NCBI GenBank assembly: GCA_963769255.1
Contig: CAVYKV010000001.1
Coordinates: 3,472,001-3,536,000, forward strand
Length of the DNA stretch: 64,000 nucleotides
From: JAKACA01 sp963769255
Lineage (GTDB): Bacteria > Actinomycetota > Acidimicrobiia > Acidimicrobiales > Bog-793
Direction: 5' to 3'
Position 1 is the first letter of the stretch, and the number at the start of each line of letters is the position of its first letter. Under the pieces are notes generated by a model that was not told the origin of the DNA, did not search any database, and was given only the letters and a program-made list of their open reading frames with translations. The position numbers were made by a program, and so were the translations under genes. This document shows, in pieces, positions 35,286 to 43,883 of the stretch.

Positions 35286-35295
35286 CGTCGTTTCC

Positions 35296-35784
35296 TTAAT
35301 CGGTCCGAGGGTCGGATGCCTCGCACGAGCAGGTCTCGTAATTGCGGTTCACACCGCAGACGGGGCACAAGCCCCGGCAGTCCTCCCGGCAGAGGGGTGC
35401 GAGGGGCAGCTCCAGGATACAAGCATCGTGGACGATGGGTTCCAGGTCGAGGAAATCACCCTCGATGCCGTAGCCGTCGTCCGCCTCGGGATCGTCGGTG
35501 CAGATCTCCTCCACCGTCACCTCGAGCTCGCCGCTGGCCTTGCCCAGGCAGCGCCGGCAGGTGCCTTCCCAGGGAGCCCGCACCGTGCCTTTGACCGAGA
35601 GCCCGCCGATCACCGACGCCACCCGGCCGGTGAAGGAGGCCTCGGCGTCCTCCGGCACGTTGGAGTCCGTGATGGTCATCTCGGCGATGGGGGCGGCGAC
35701 GTCCACCTCGTGCCGCGAGCCGGGGTGGCGCCGCAGCGCCGCCACCGGGACGAGGAACGGCCGGCCGCGTGACGGCTGTGTCAT
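35296..35784 (-). CDS. yceD: YceD/DUF177 family protein
   Basis: 162 aa, conserved partner of rpmF and linked to 23S rRNA accumulation in plants and bacteria. Two cysteine pairs are visible: APWEGTCRRCLGKASGELEV and the C-terminal LCREDCRGLCPVCGVNRNYE, likely metal-binding. ATG 35784 lies inside unit 1 of a 17-bp repeat array that begins in the upstream gene's stop region. Coupled to rpmF by a 10-bp gap. Confidence 0.9.
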   Translation of the reverse strand: MTQPSRGRPFLVPVAALRRHPGSRHEVDVAAPIAEMTITDSNVPEDAEASFTGRVASVIGGLSVKGTVRAPWEGTCRRCLGKASGELEVTVEEICTDDPEADDGYGIEGDFLDLEPIVHDACILELPLAPLCREDCRGLCPVCGVNRNYETCSCEASDPRTD

Positions 35785-35850
35785 CGGGCGTCTCGGGTCA
35801 TCAGGCGTCTCTGGGCCATCAGGCCTCGTGGGCCATCAGGCGTCTTGGTC
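35782..35850. repeat. Four imperfect 17-18-bp tandem repeats spanning sepIVA stop and DUF177 start
   Basis: Units begin at 35782, 35799, 35817 and 35834 and read CATCRGGCGTCTYKGGN-like on the plus strand. On the minus strand each contains CCTGATG or CCCGATG. The sepIVA stop TGA is in the 35834 unit and the DUF177 start ATG is in the 35782 unit, so the repeats make up the whole intergenic spacer. Two of the middle units contain further TGATG sequences. Confidence 0.8.
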
Positions 35851-36426
35851 GAAGAGCCCGTCGCCGGCGTCGGTGCCCTCTGCGTGGGCGTCGGCCTCTT
35901 GGTTGACGTCCGTGGGGTCCTCCGGGACCGCCGCCAGGCGCTCGCGACCGGAGCGAACCGTCTTCATGGTGCGGTCGAGGACGATCTCGAAACCCGCCAG
36001 CTTCTGGTCGATGTAATCCTCCGCCTCGTGCCGGAGGCGCCGGCTCTCGGCCTCGGCGTCCTCCACGAGCCGGGTGGCCCGGTGCTCCGCCTGGCGGACG
36101 ATCTCGGTCCGCTGCACCATCCGCTCGGCGTGCACACGGGCGTCCTCGATGATCTCGGCCGCCTCGCGCCGGGCGCTCTGAAGCACCTCCTCGCGGTCCT
36201 TGAGAAGCCGCCGGGCACGGCGGAGCTCCTCCGGGAAGGCGTCGCGGGCCGCCTCCAGCAGCTCGAGGACCTCGTCACGGGCGATCATGACGGAGGACGA
36301 GAGGGGGACGGACTTCGCCGTCGACACGATGTCGATGAGCTCGTCGAGGACGCCTTCGACACCGCCGTCGACGTCGGACCCGACGTCGCCGTCGGCTTCG
36401 GGGGCGTACTGCGGAGGCTCGCTCAC
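35836..36426 (-). CDS. sepIVA: DivIVA/SepIVA-like coiled-coil cell-division protein
   Basis: 196 aa. An acidic N-terminus is followed by LDELIDIVSTAKSVPLSSSV and a long Ala/Arg/Glu coiled coil (residues about 60-160, RRARRLLKDREEVLQSARRE, AEIIEDARVHAERMVQRTEI). This matches the mycobacterial SepIVA group, a DivIVA paralogue encoded near rpmF, which supports septum or polar growth. ATP synthase B-subunit similarity is a coiled-coil artefact. It overlaps coaD by 4 bp. Confidence 0.75.
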   Translation of the reverse strand: MSEPPQYAPEADGDVGSDVDGGVEGVLDELIDIVSTAKSVPLSSSVMIARDEVLELLEAARDAFPEELRRARRLLKDREEVLQSARREAAEIIEDARVHAERMVQRTEIVRQAEHRATRLVEDAEAESRRLRHEAEDYIDQKLAGFEIVLDRTMKTVRSGRERLAAVPEDPTDVNQEADAHAEGTDAGDGLFDQDA

Positions 36427-36899
36427 GTCGACAGCGCCTTCAGCCGGCGGTTCACGGGCTCGGGGACGAGGTTGCTGACGTCGCCGCCGAAGCGGGCCAC
36501 CTCCCGGATGAGCCGGCTGGCGATGAAGGCGTACTGGGTGCCGGTGGGCAGGAAGAGGGTCTCGATGCCGGAGAGCTCCCGGTTCAGCTGCGCCATCTGC
36601 AGCTCGCTCTCGAAGTCGGAGACGGCGCGCAGCCCTTTCACGATCACGTTGGCGCCCAGCTCGGCCGCCAGCTCCACGACGAGGGTCGACATCGCCACGA
36701 TGCGCACGGTGGGCAGGTGGGCGAGCGACTCGGCCAGCATCTCCTCCCGTTCCTCGATGCTGAAGAGCGGCTCGCCCTTCTGCGGGTTGCGCAGCGAGGC
36801 CACGATGACCTCGTCGAAGAGCGCCGTGGCGCGTTCGACCACCTCGAGGTGCCCGTTGTGGAACGGGTCGAACGAGCCGGGGAACAGGGCGATCGTCAA
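36423..36899 (-). CDS. coaD: Phosphopantetheine adenylyltransferase
   Basis: 158 aa, penultimate enzyme of coenzyme A synthesis. The N-terminal ALFPGSFDPFHNGHLEVVER holds the HxGH motif; ELGANVIVKGLRAVSDFESE and the final VARFGGDVSNLVPEPVNRRL are typical. It overlaps rsmD by 4 bp and sepIVA by 4 bp, so the three genes are coupled. Confidence 0.96.
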   Translation of the reverse strand: MTIALFPGSFDPFHNGHLEVVERATALFDEVIVASLRNPQKGEPLFSIEEREEMLAESLAHLPTVRIVAMSTLVVELAAELGANVIVKGLRAVSDFESELQMAQLNRELSGIETLFLPTGTQYAFIASRLIREVARFGGDVSNLVPEPVNRRLKALST

Positions 36900-37519
36900 A
36901 CGGAGTCCTTCGGGGGATCAGATGGGTCGAGATCGGATGGGTCGGCCGCCTCCGGGGCTCCGGACGTGGCCCGGGACTCCGGAGCAGGCGGTATGGCCTG
37001 CAGCAGCGTCACGAGCGTACCGCCGTATCGGTACTCGCGAGAGACTCCGTAGGGACCGGTGGCGCCGAGCGGCCGGCGGTGCTCCACGAGCACGACGGCG
37101 GCCTTCACGGCGCCGAGCAGCTCGTCCCAGCGATCGAAGTCGTAGGGCGGGTCGGCGAGCACGACGTCGGCCGTCCGGTCCGACCCCGTCCGCACCCACC
37201 CGAGCACTTCGCCCCGCACCACCCTCACGCCGGGCGCACCGAGATAGCCGGTGATCTCGAGGTTGTGCTCGATGGCGCCTGCCGCCCTGCGGTCCTGCTC
37301 CACGAAGGTGACGCCGGCGGCGCCGCGGGAGAGGGCCTCGATGCCGAGGGCCCCGCTGCCGCTGAAGAGGTCGATCACGACGGCTCCCTCCACGAGGTCG
37401 CGGGCCTCGAGGATGTCGAACATTGCCTCTCGCACCCGCTCGCTCGTCGGCCGCAGCCCGGGCAACTCGGGCGCCCGCAGCCGCCGCCCCTTGGCGTCAC
37501 CGGCGATCACGCGCAGCAT
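36896..37519 (-). CDS. rsmD: 16S rRNA (guanine966-N2)-methyltransferase RsmD
   Basis: 207 aa. Conserved N-terminus MLRVIAGDAKGRRLRAPELP, SAM motif VVIDLFSGSGALGIEALSRG, and catalytic motif DVVLADPPYDFDRWDELLG (the NPPY-type motif with Asp). Its C-terminal tail after residue about 180 is Ser/Asp/Pro-rich. It starts 12 bp after the recG stop. Confidence 0.94.
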   Translation of the reverse strand: MLRVIAGDAKGRRLRAPELPGLRPTSERVREAMFDILEARDLVEGAVVIDLFSGSGALGIEALSRGAAGVTFVEQDRRAAGAIEHNLEITGYLGAPGVRVVRGEVLGWVRTGSDRTADVVLADPPYDFDRWDELLGAVKAAVVLVEHRRPLGATGPYGVSREYRYGGTLVTLLQAIPPAPESRATSGAPEAADPSDLDPSDPPKDSV

Positions 37520-37531
37520 CGGGAGGCCCTC

Positions 37532-39758
37532 TCAGCTCCGGAAGAGGAACTGGCGCTCCTCCTCGGAGACGAAGAGCTCGACCTCGTCCCAGAGGCGGCA
37601 GTTGAGCGGCTCGGAGAGGGAGGGGTCGCCGTCCACGATGTCGAGGGCGACCCGGCGGGCATCCATCACGAGCTCCTTGTGCAACCGGAGGGAGGCGAGC
37701 TTCAGGTCGCTGCGGCCTTTCTGCCTGGCGCCGAGGACGGTTCCGCTGCCCCGCAGGTGGAGGTCCTCCTCGGCGAGATCGAAGCCGTTCTGGGTCGCCA
37801 CGAGCGCCTGCAGCCGGCTCGTGGCGAGGTCGCTGACGGGATCGGCCACGAGGAAGCAGTAGGAGCGGTGCCGACCCCGCCCGACGCGGCCCCGCAGCTG
37901 GTGGAGCTGGGCGATGCCGAAGCGGTCGGCGTCCTCGATGACCATGACCGTGGCGTTCGCCACGTCGACACCCACCTCGACGACCGTCGTCGCCACGAGG
38001 ACACCGATCTCGTTGTCCCGGAAGGCGGCCATGACGGCCTCCTTCTCCTTCGAGGTCATCTGGCCGTGCAGGAGCCCGACGTGGAAGCCCTCGAGCTCGG
38101 CGGCGAGCCGGTCGCGCTCCTCGACGGCCGAGCGTGCGGGCGGGCGCTCCGCCCCCTCCTCGACGACCGAGAAACGGCCCTGCCCGGGCCTGCCGTCCTC
38201 CTCGTACTCGTCGTCGTACACCTCGAGGCCTTCCTCGAGGCCCTCCTCCTCGAGGTCCCCGCCGCCGATGAGGGGGCAGACGACGTAGACCTGCCGGCCG
38301 GCGCCCAGCTCTGCCCGCACGCGCTTCCACACCGCCGCCTCCTGCGACCACGACACGAGCCGTGTCGCCACGGGCGTGCGGCCGGGCGGCATCTCGTCGA
38401 GCGTGGCGTGGTCGAGGTCGCCGTACACCGTCATGGCCGCCGTGCGCGGGATGGGCGTGGCCGTCATGACGAGCAGGTCCGGCTCGGCCGAGCCTTTGTC
38501 TCGCAAGGCGGCCCGCTGCTCGACCCCGAATCGGTGCTGCTCATCAACGACGGCGACGCCGAGGGAGGCAAAGGCGACGTCCCGCGTGAGGAGTGCATGG
38601 GTGCCGACGAGGAGATCCACCTGCCCGGCGGCGAGCTCGGCGAGGAGCTTCGACCGCTCCCCCGCCGTCGTCCGGCTCGTCAACAGCTCGACTGTGAGGG
38701 GACGCTCGCCGCCGAGGCGCTCGGGATCGGGCACGGCGAGATCGTCCACGAGGGCCCGCACGGACAGGTAGTGCTGCTCGGCGAGCACCTCGGTCGGCGC
38801 CATGAAGGCACCCTGGTGGCCTCCCTGCACGGCGTACAGCATCGCCGCCACGGCGACGACGGTCTTGCCCGAGCCGACGTCCCCCTGCAGGAGGCGGTTC
38901 ATGGGATGCGGCTGCGCCAGGTCGAGGGCGATCTCCCGGATGGCCCGCTGCTGCGCCCCGGTGAGCTCGAAGGGCAGCCGCGCCACGAAACGTTGCACGA
39001 GCCCGCCATCCGAGGTGTCGTGCACGATGCCGACGGAGGCCTCGGCGGCGACGCGCTTGCGCCGCACGAGGAGGAGCTGCAGCCGCAGGAGCTCGTCGAA
39101 GGCGAGGCGCATCCTGGCGCGGTCCTTGTCGGCCATCTGCTCGGGCCGGTGCACATCGGCGAAGGCCTGCGTCCGTCCGACCAGCCTGAGAATCCTCGAG
39201 GTACTTCTGGGCGACCGGCTCCTCCAGTTCGCCGGCGCGGGAGAGGGCCTCCTTCACGTAGGCGGCGAGGTCGACGGAGTTGACGTTCGCCTTGCCCGAC
39301 TGCGGGTAGATGGCAACGATGCGGCCGCTCTGGTCCCCCACGAGGTCGATCTCCGGGTTGGCCATCTGCGCCTGGCCGCGGTAGTAGCGCACTTTCCCGA
39401 TGGCCGTCACGCGCTCCCCGGGGGCGAACTTTCCCGCTCGCCAGGCCTGGTTGAAGAACGTGCAGTGGAGCCGCCCGGTGTCGTCCTGCAGCACGACCTC
39501 GGCCATGGAGCGGCCCCGCCGCGGCCGCCGCGTCGTCGCCCGCACCACCTCGGCGGTGACGACGGCCTCCTCCCCCTCCACGATCTCGTCGATCTTCGAC
39601 GCCCGCGTGCGGTCGACCCATCGCCTCGGGTAGTGCATGAGGAGCTCGAGCACCGTCTCGATCCCGAGGGCGTGCAGGCCGGGCACCTTGCGCGCGGTGA
39701 CGGCGCGCAGCTCCGACACCGGGTGCCCGTCGAGGGCGCGCAGGGTCCGCGGGCTCAC
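37532..39758 (-). CDS. recG: ATP-dependent DNA helicase RecG, frameshifted
   Basis: Branch-migration helicase of recombinational repair. GTG 39758 overlaps the dak stop (GTGA). The N-terminal wedge/OB region (TTRRPRRGRSMAEVVLQDDT, FFNQAWRAGKFAPGERVTAI) is followed by QKYLED, where the frame breaks at 39190-39194. The second frame gives RLVGRTQAFADVHRPEQMAD, then GDVGSGKTVVAVAAMLYAVQ (Walker A), DEQHRFGVEQR, MTATPIPRTA and the helicase C-domain. The span of 2227 bp is one base over a multiple of three. Removing one T from GATTC gives YLEDLRLVGRTQAF and a 741-aa protein. Confidence 0.92.
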
Positions 39759-41473
39759 TCGACGGCGACGAGGTAGGGGTAGAGGGGCTGGCCCCCGTGA
39801 TGGAGCTCCACCGCCAGCCCCGGGCGCTGCTCGGTGAGCCACTCGGTCACGCGCCGCGTGTCGGCCGGCTTGGCGCCGAGTCCTTCGATGATGGTCACGA
39901 TCTCCGACCCCTCCGTCAAGAGGCGGTCGAGGAGCCGGGTGGCGGCATCGGCGGCGTTGCCGGCGACGACCTCGATCCCCCGGCGCGACAGCCCGATCCA
40001 GTCGCCGGCGGCGATCTCGCCCATCTCGGTCTCGCCCGCCCGCACGGCCCGTGTCACCTCGCCGGCCGTCACGCGGGAGGCGGCGGCCGTCATGGCGGCG
40101 GCGTTGGCGTCGGCGCCCGCCTCCGGGTCGTACTCGAGGAGAGCGGCGAAGCCCTCCTGGATGCCCGCCGTCTCCACCACCCGCGCCGGCTTGGTGCTGA
40201 GCTCGCACGCCTGCAGGGCGACGGCGACGATGTTCTTGTTGTTCGGCAGCAGGATGACCTCCGCCCCGCGGGTGGCGTCCATCACCTCGAGGATCTGCTC
40301 GGTGGAGGGGTTCATCGACTGGCCGCCCGCCACGATGTCGCGCACGCCGAGGGAGAGGAAGATGCGACCGATGCCGTCGCCGGTGGCGACGGCGACCACG
40401 CTTGTGACGGGGGGCGGGCCGAGGTCCTCGACGGGGGCAGCCGTGCCGGCGGCGCGGCGCACCCAGGACTCCTCCTCGACCTGGTCGGTGAGGTCGGTGA
40501 CGCGGATGTTGCGCGGGCGGCCGGCGTCCATGGCGGCCTCCATGGCCGCCCCGATGTCGCTCGTGTGGATGTGGCAGTTCCACATGCCGTCCCCGCCCAC
40601 GACGACGATGGAGTCGCCGATGCCCGCCCAGACGGCCTTGAAGCCCGCGATGGAGTGGTCGGGCGCCTCCAGCAGGTACATGACCTCGTAGCGGAGGTCG
40701 TCGGGACCGAAGGGCTCGCCCTCGCCGGCCGGCGTCGGCTCGACCGCGTGCCCGTGGTCCTTCCCCCAGTCGGCCGAGTTGGCGAGGAGCGCCGCCACGG
40801 CGGCCGGCAGGGGGAGCTGCGCCGGTGCCTCCCGGCCGTCGATCACCTCGAGAAAGGCGTCGTAGAGGAGCAGGAGCCCTGCCCCGCCGGCGTCCACGAC
40901 TCCGGCGCTCGCCAGGACGGGCAGCTGGTTCGGGGTGTCCCAGAGGGCCTCGACGGCGGCACGGCGGGCGGCGTCCGCCACGTTGACGAGGGCGGCGCCC
41001 CCTGCGTCGTCGAGGGCGTGGGCGGCGGCTTCGGCGGCGGCGGCGGCCACGGTGAGGATGGTTCCCTCCACCGGCTTCATGACGCTCGCCCGAGCCGTCA
41101 GATTGGCCTCGACGAGAGCGGCCGCCAACTGCACGGGGCCGACCGCGGTGCCGGCTCCCTCGCCGTCGGCCGCGAAGGTGTCGGCGAGGCCCCGCAGGAT
41201 CTGGCAGAGGATCACGCCGGAGTTCCCGCGGGCCCCCATGAGGGAGCCGTGCGAGATCGCCTTGCAGGTCGACCGCATGTCCGCCACCTCGGTCACGGTG
41301 GCGAGCTCCCGGCCGACGGACTCGAGCGTGAGGAACATGTTCGTACCCGTGTCGCCGTCCGGCACCGGGTAGACGTTGAGGCGGTTGAGTGCCTCCCGGT
41401 GACGCCCCAGCAGGTGCGCGAACCGCTCCATGACGCTCACCACGTCGGCGGCGCCGAGCGCGTCCCGGCTCAC
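39755..41473 (-). CDS. DAK2/DegV-linked dihydroxyacetone kinase-like protein (FakA-type)
   Basis: 572 aa from GTG 41473. The DhaL/DAK2 kinase domain has LNVYPVPDGDTGTNMFLTLE and GARGNSGVILCQILRGLADT, the ATP/Mg-binding loops; a middle domain and a C-terminal DegV-like portion follow (SSAYPD-type features replaced by VEVTA-like sequence). Family members act as fatty acid kinases with a FakB lipid-binding partner, channelling exogenous acids into lipids. Here it sits next to recG and rpmB as in many actinobacteria. ATG 41545 is an alternative start with a weaker ribosome site. Confidence 0.88.
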   Translation of the reverse strand: MSRDALGAADVVSVMERFAHLLGRHREALNRLNVYPVPDGDTGTNMFLTLESVGRELATVTEVADMRSTCKAISHGSLMGARGNSGVILCQILRGLADTFAADGEGAGTAVGPVQLAAALVEANLTARASVMKPVEGTILTVAAAAAEAAAHALDDAGGAALVNVADAARRAAVEALWDTPNQLPVLASAGVVDAGGAGLLLLYDAFLEVIDGREAPAQLPLPAAVAALLANSADWGKDHGHAVEPTPAGEGEPFGPDDLRYEVMYLLEAPDHSIAGFKAVWAGIGDSIVVVGGDGMWNCHIHTSDIGAAMEAAMDAGRPRNIRVTDLTDQVEEESWVRRAAGTAAPVEDLGPPPVTSVVAVATGDGIGRIFLSLGVRDIVAGGQSMNPSTEQILEVMDATRGAEVILLPNNKNIVAVALQACELSTKPARVVETAGIQEGFAALLEYDPEAGADANAAAMTAAASRVTAGEVTRAVRAGETEMGEIAAGDWIGLSRRGIEVVAGNAADAATRLLDRLLTEGSEIVTIIEGLGAKPADTRRVTEWLTEQRPGLAVELHHGGQPLYPYLVAVE

Positions 41474-41588
41474 GTCGCCTCGCCCGGTGCCTCGCGGCGG
41501 GGAGGGCGCATGGACGGGGTCATGGGCGAGGATGGTAACCTCCATCCCTGTTCTGAGCAGTCTTCGTCGATCGAGGTGACGCGTCCCC

Positions 41589-41810
41589 ATGGCAGCCGTT
41601 TGCGAGTTGTGTGGCAAGGGTCCCGGCTTCGGGATGAACGTGTCGCACTCCCACCGGAGGACGAAGCGGCGTTTCGACCCGAACATCCAGAAGGTGCGCG
41701 CCATGGTGGCCGGCACGCCCCGCCGGCTGTACGTGTGCACCTCCTGCATCCGGGCCGGGAAGGTGACGAAGCCGCCTCGCCGGCAAATCCCCGACAAGAC
41801 CTCCGCCTGA
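41589..41810 (+). CDS. rpmB: 50S ribosomal protein L28
   Basis: 73 aa. MAAVCELCGKGPGFGMNVSH holds the first cysteine pair and RRLYVCTSCIRAGKVTKPPR the second, so this is the zinc-binding form. Divergent from dak with 115 bp between starts, which must hold both promoters. The last plus-strand gene before the minus-strand carbohydrate operon. Confidence 0.95.
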   Translation: MAAVCELCGKGPGFGMNVSHSHRRTKRRFDPNIQKVRAMVAGTPRRLYVCTSCIRAGKVTKPPRRQIPDKTSA

Positions 41811-41822
41811 CGCTGCGGCGTC
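41809..41822 (+). terminator. Short hairpin after rpmB
   Basis: GACGC-TGCG-GCGTC lies directly at the rpmB stop, a 5-bp stem with a 4-nt loop and no T-run. Weak candidate between convergent genes. Confidence 0.25.
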
Positions 41823-41851
41823 GGCCTGGAGGCGACCGGGCGGCCGGGGCC

Positions 41852-42781
41852 TCAGCGCCCAGGCGATGACAGGGCGGCGGTCCGCCCGACCATGACGGCG
41901 CCGACCACCGCCGAGCGCGCCCCGAGCTCGGCCCGCACGATCGGAAGGTCGCGAACCGGGCCGCACCAGATGTGCTCGCGCGCCGATCGCACCGCGAGGT
42001 CGAAGAAGGGACCTTCGGCGCTCCCGAGCCCGCCACCGAGCACGACCAGGGCGGGGTCGAGCAGGTTGACGACGAGCCCGATGCCGACACCCATGGCACG
42101 GGCCGCCTCCTCGACGGCGTCCGTAGCCGCCGCCTCCAGTCCGTAGGCGGCCACGATCTCCTCGACGCCGCCGAGCGTGCCGCCGCGGCGGCGGTAGCCC
42201 CCGAGGAGGGCAGGCCCCGAGGCGATGTCCTCCAGCACCCACTCCCGCCGCCCGCCCTCGGACTCCCACTCCGCCGCCACGGAGTTGCCGAGGAGGATGG
42301 CGGCGCCCCTGGCCCCGCGGTGCAGGACGCCGTCGAGGACGAGGCAGTAGCTGACGCCCGTGCCGACGGTGATGTAGCAGAAGGAGGCGGCCCCCCGGCC
42401 GGCGCCGTGGGCCGCCTCCGCCAGGGCGCCGGCACGGACGTCCGACTCCACGACGGTGGGGGCTACCGCTGCGAAGCGGCCGACCCAGTCGTCCGACCGG
42501 AGCCCCGGCACGACGACGTTGCTGAGGGCGGTGCCGTCGAGGCCGACGACCTCCGGGACGGCCACCCCGATGCCGGCGATCTCGGTCCCGCCCGCCCTTG
42601 CCACCGCGAGCGCCTCGCCGACGAGCGACTCGGCCACTGCCGCCACGGCGCCCGGGCCACCTTTCGGGGTCGGCCGGATACCGAGATAGTCGAGGTCGGC
42701 CGCCTCGCCGCAGGTCAGGGCGACGGCGATCTTGCTGCCGCCGACGTCGATGCCGATGGCGGCCGGTGGCTTTGCGGCCAT
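41852..42781 (-). CDS. ROK family protein lacking the zinc motif
   Basis: 309 aa. The ASKHA nucleotide-binding fold is clear: IGIDVGGSKIAVALTCGEAA, SFCYITVGTGVSYCLVLDGV and LLDPALVVLGGGLGSAEGPF. ROK sugar kinases normally carry a GH...CxCGxxGCxE zinc segment after the third strand; here that region reads GARGAAILLGNSVAAEWESE with no cysteines. The protein may be an atypical sugar kinase or a sensor. ATG 42781 matches the family start; a longer frame upstream lies in the SIS gene. Last gene of the operon. Confidence 0.85.
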   Translation of the reverse strand: MAAKPPAAIGIDVGGSKIAVALTCGEAADLDYLGIRPTPKGGPGAVAAVAESLVGEALAVARAGGTEIAGIGVAVPEVVGLDGTALSNVVVPGLRSDDWVGRFAAVAPTVVESDVRAGALAEAAHGAGRGAASFCYITVGTGVSYCLVLDGVLHRGARGAAILLGNSVAAEWESEGGRREWVLEDIASGPALLGGYRRRGGTLGGVEEIVAAYGLEAAATDAVEEAARAMGVGIGLVVNLLDPALVVLGGGLGSAEGPFFDLAVRSAREHIWCGPVRDLPIVRAELGARSAVVGAVMVGRTAALSSPGR

Positions 42782-42806
42782 ACTCCCGGCGCCCTCCGCC
42801 GGCACG

Positions 42807-43862
42807 TCAGCCCTCAGATCGGGGCCCCGGCTCGGGGCGGGCTCCTCCGTCGGAGCCGGCGCCGGCGTCGGCCTCGGACTTCGTGTCGGCCTGGTGGTAG
42901 CGGAAGCCCCCGACGGTGATGCCCTGGCGGCCGGCGAGCTCGGCGGCGAGGAGCTGCCCTGGGAGGATGTCGAGGACGGCACGCTGCGCCGCCGGGAGCG
43001 CCGGCAGCCGGACGACGTGGAGGCCGCCCGCCGGGGCGACGTCCTCGGAGGTGAGGAGCAGGACGCCTGCCCCCGTGGCGGCGACGTCGTGGGCGAGGCG
43101 GACCTCGCGGTTGTCGCCGAGGATGATGACGAGGATGCCAGCCTCGAGTGCCTCCATCATCCCGTGCAGGTACTGGCGGACGCGGTGGTACGAGCTCGGG
43201 AGACGGGAGGCCTCCCGCACGAGGAGCGTTCCCTCGTTGGCGGCGGCGGACTGCGGCCCGCTCCCGACGAAGTCGACCGCCCGCGGGACGCCGAGCTCGT
43301 CGACGGCGGCGGAGACGACCGTCGCCGCTTCGGCCAGGACGCGCTCCACCTCGTCGGGCAGGGCGTCCCAGCGCGGATCGGCGCCGTGGCCCTCCAGCGC
43401 CTCGGCGAGGAGGCCGAGCGCCTGCAGGGTGGCGGTGTAGCCGAGCGTGTAGACGGAGCTGTCGCCGAGGAGGGCGAGGGGGACGACGACGCCGGCGTGG
43501 CCGGCGACGGGCGAGGCGCTGTCGTTCGTGACGGCGAGGATGGGGAGGCCGCGGGCCGCCTCGCACGCCTCCAGGGTCTCCGTGCTCGTCCCCTCCTGGC
43601 TGACGGCGACGAGCGAGGAGACGAGTCCGGCGGCGACGAGGGGCGGCACGTCGTCGGCGACGGCCGCCCGCGCCCCGAGGCCGGCGGCGAGGAGGCCGGG
43701 CACGACGACCTCGGTGGCGAACGAGCTCGCCCCCATGCCGGTGAAGAGGAGGCCGTCCTGCCGCCAGCTCGAGAGATCGGCCCCGTCGAGCGCCTCCTGC
43801 ACCGCCGGACGGGAGTGGCGCAGGTTGTCTCCCTGGGCGGCGATGGCTTCGTCGAACCTCAT
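42807..43862 (-). CDS. SIS-domain sugar isomerase/deaminase-like protein
   Basis: 351 aa with two SIS domains as in GlmS C-terminal halves and AgaS. First domain: GLLFTGMGASSFATEVVVPG and VAVSQEGTSTETLEACEAAR (the phosphosugar-binding Ser/Thr loop). Second: AVDFVGSGPQSAAANEGTLL and LRQYLHGMMEALEAGILV-like region. It probably isomerises, deaminates or binds a phosphorylated amino sugar. The tail after residue about 330 is Gly/Asp-rich and likely disordered. Lies 25 bp before the ROK gene. Confidence 0.82.
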   Translation of the reverse strand: MRFDEAIAAQGDNLRHSRPAVQEALDGADLSSWRQDGLLFTGMGASSFATEVVVPGLLAAGLGARAAVADDVPPLVAAGLVSSLVAVSQEGTSTETLEACEAARGLPILAVTNDSASPVAGHAGVVVPLALLGDSSVYTLGYTATLQALGLLAEALEGHGADPRWDALPDEVERVLAEAATVVSAAVDELGVPRAVDFVGSGPQSAAANEGTLLVREASRLPSSYHRVRQYLHGMMEALEAGILVIILGDNREVRLAHDVAATGAGVLLLTSEDVAPAGGLHVVRLPALPAAQRAVLDILPGQLLAAELAGRQGITVGGFRYHQADTKSEADAGAGSDGGARPEPGPRSEG

Positions 43863-43883
43863 GGCTCGTCCTCCTGCGGCGCG

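Noticed and set aside
35836..36426. ATP synthase B subunit
   Set aside because: Similarity is limited to coiled-coil composition; no membrane helix is present and the genomic place is that of SepIVA.
38544..40583. An extended minus-strand frame upstream of recG
   Set aside because: The portion before 39758 lies inside the dak gene in another frame; only the part from GTG 39758 has RecG sequence.
36423..41810. Many long plus-strand open frames opposite the minus-strand housekeeping block
   Set aside because: Composition is Arg/Gly/Pro/Glu-rich and mirrors the codons of the real genes; none shows a conserved domain.
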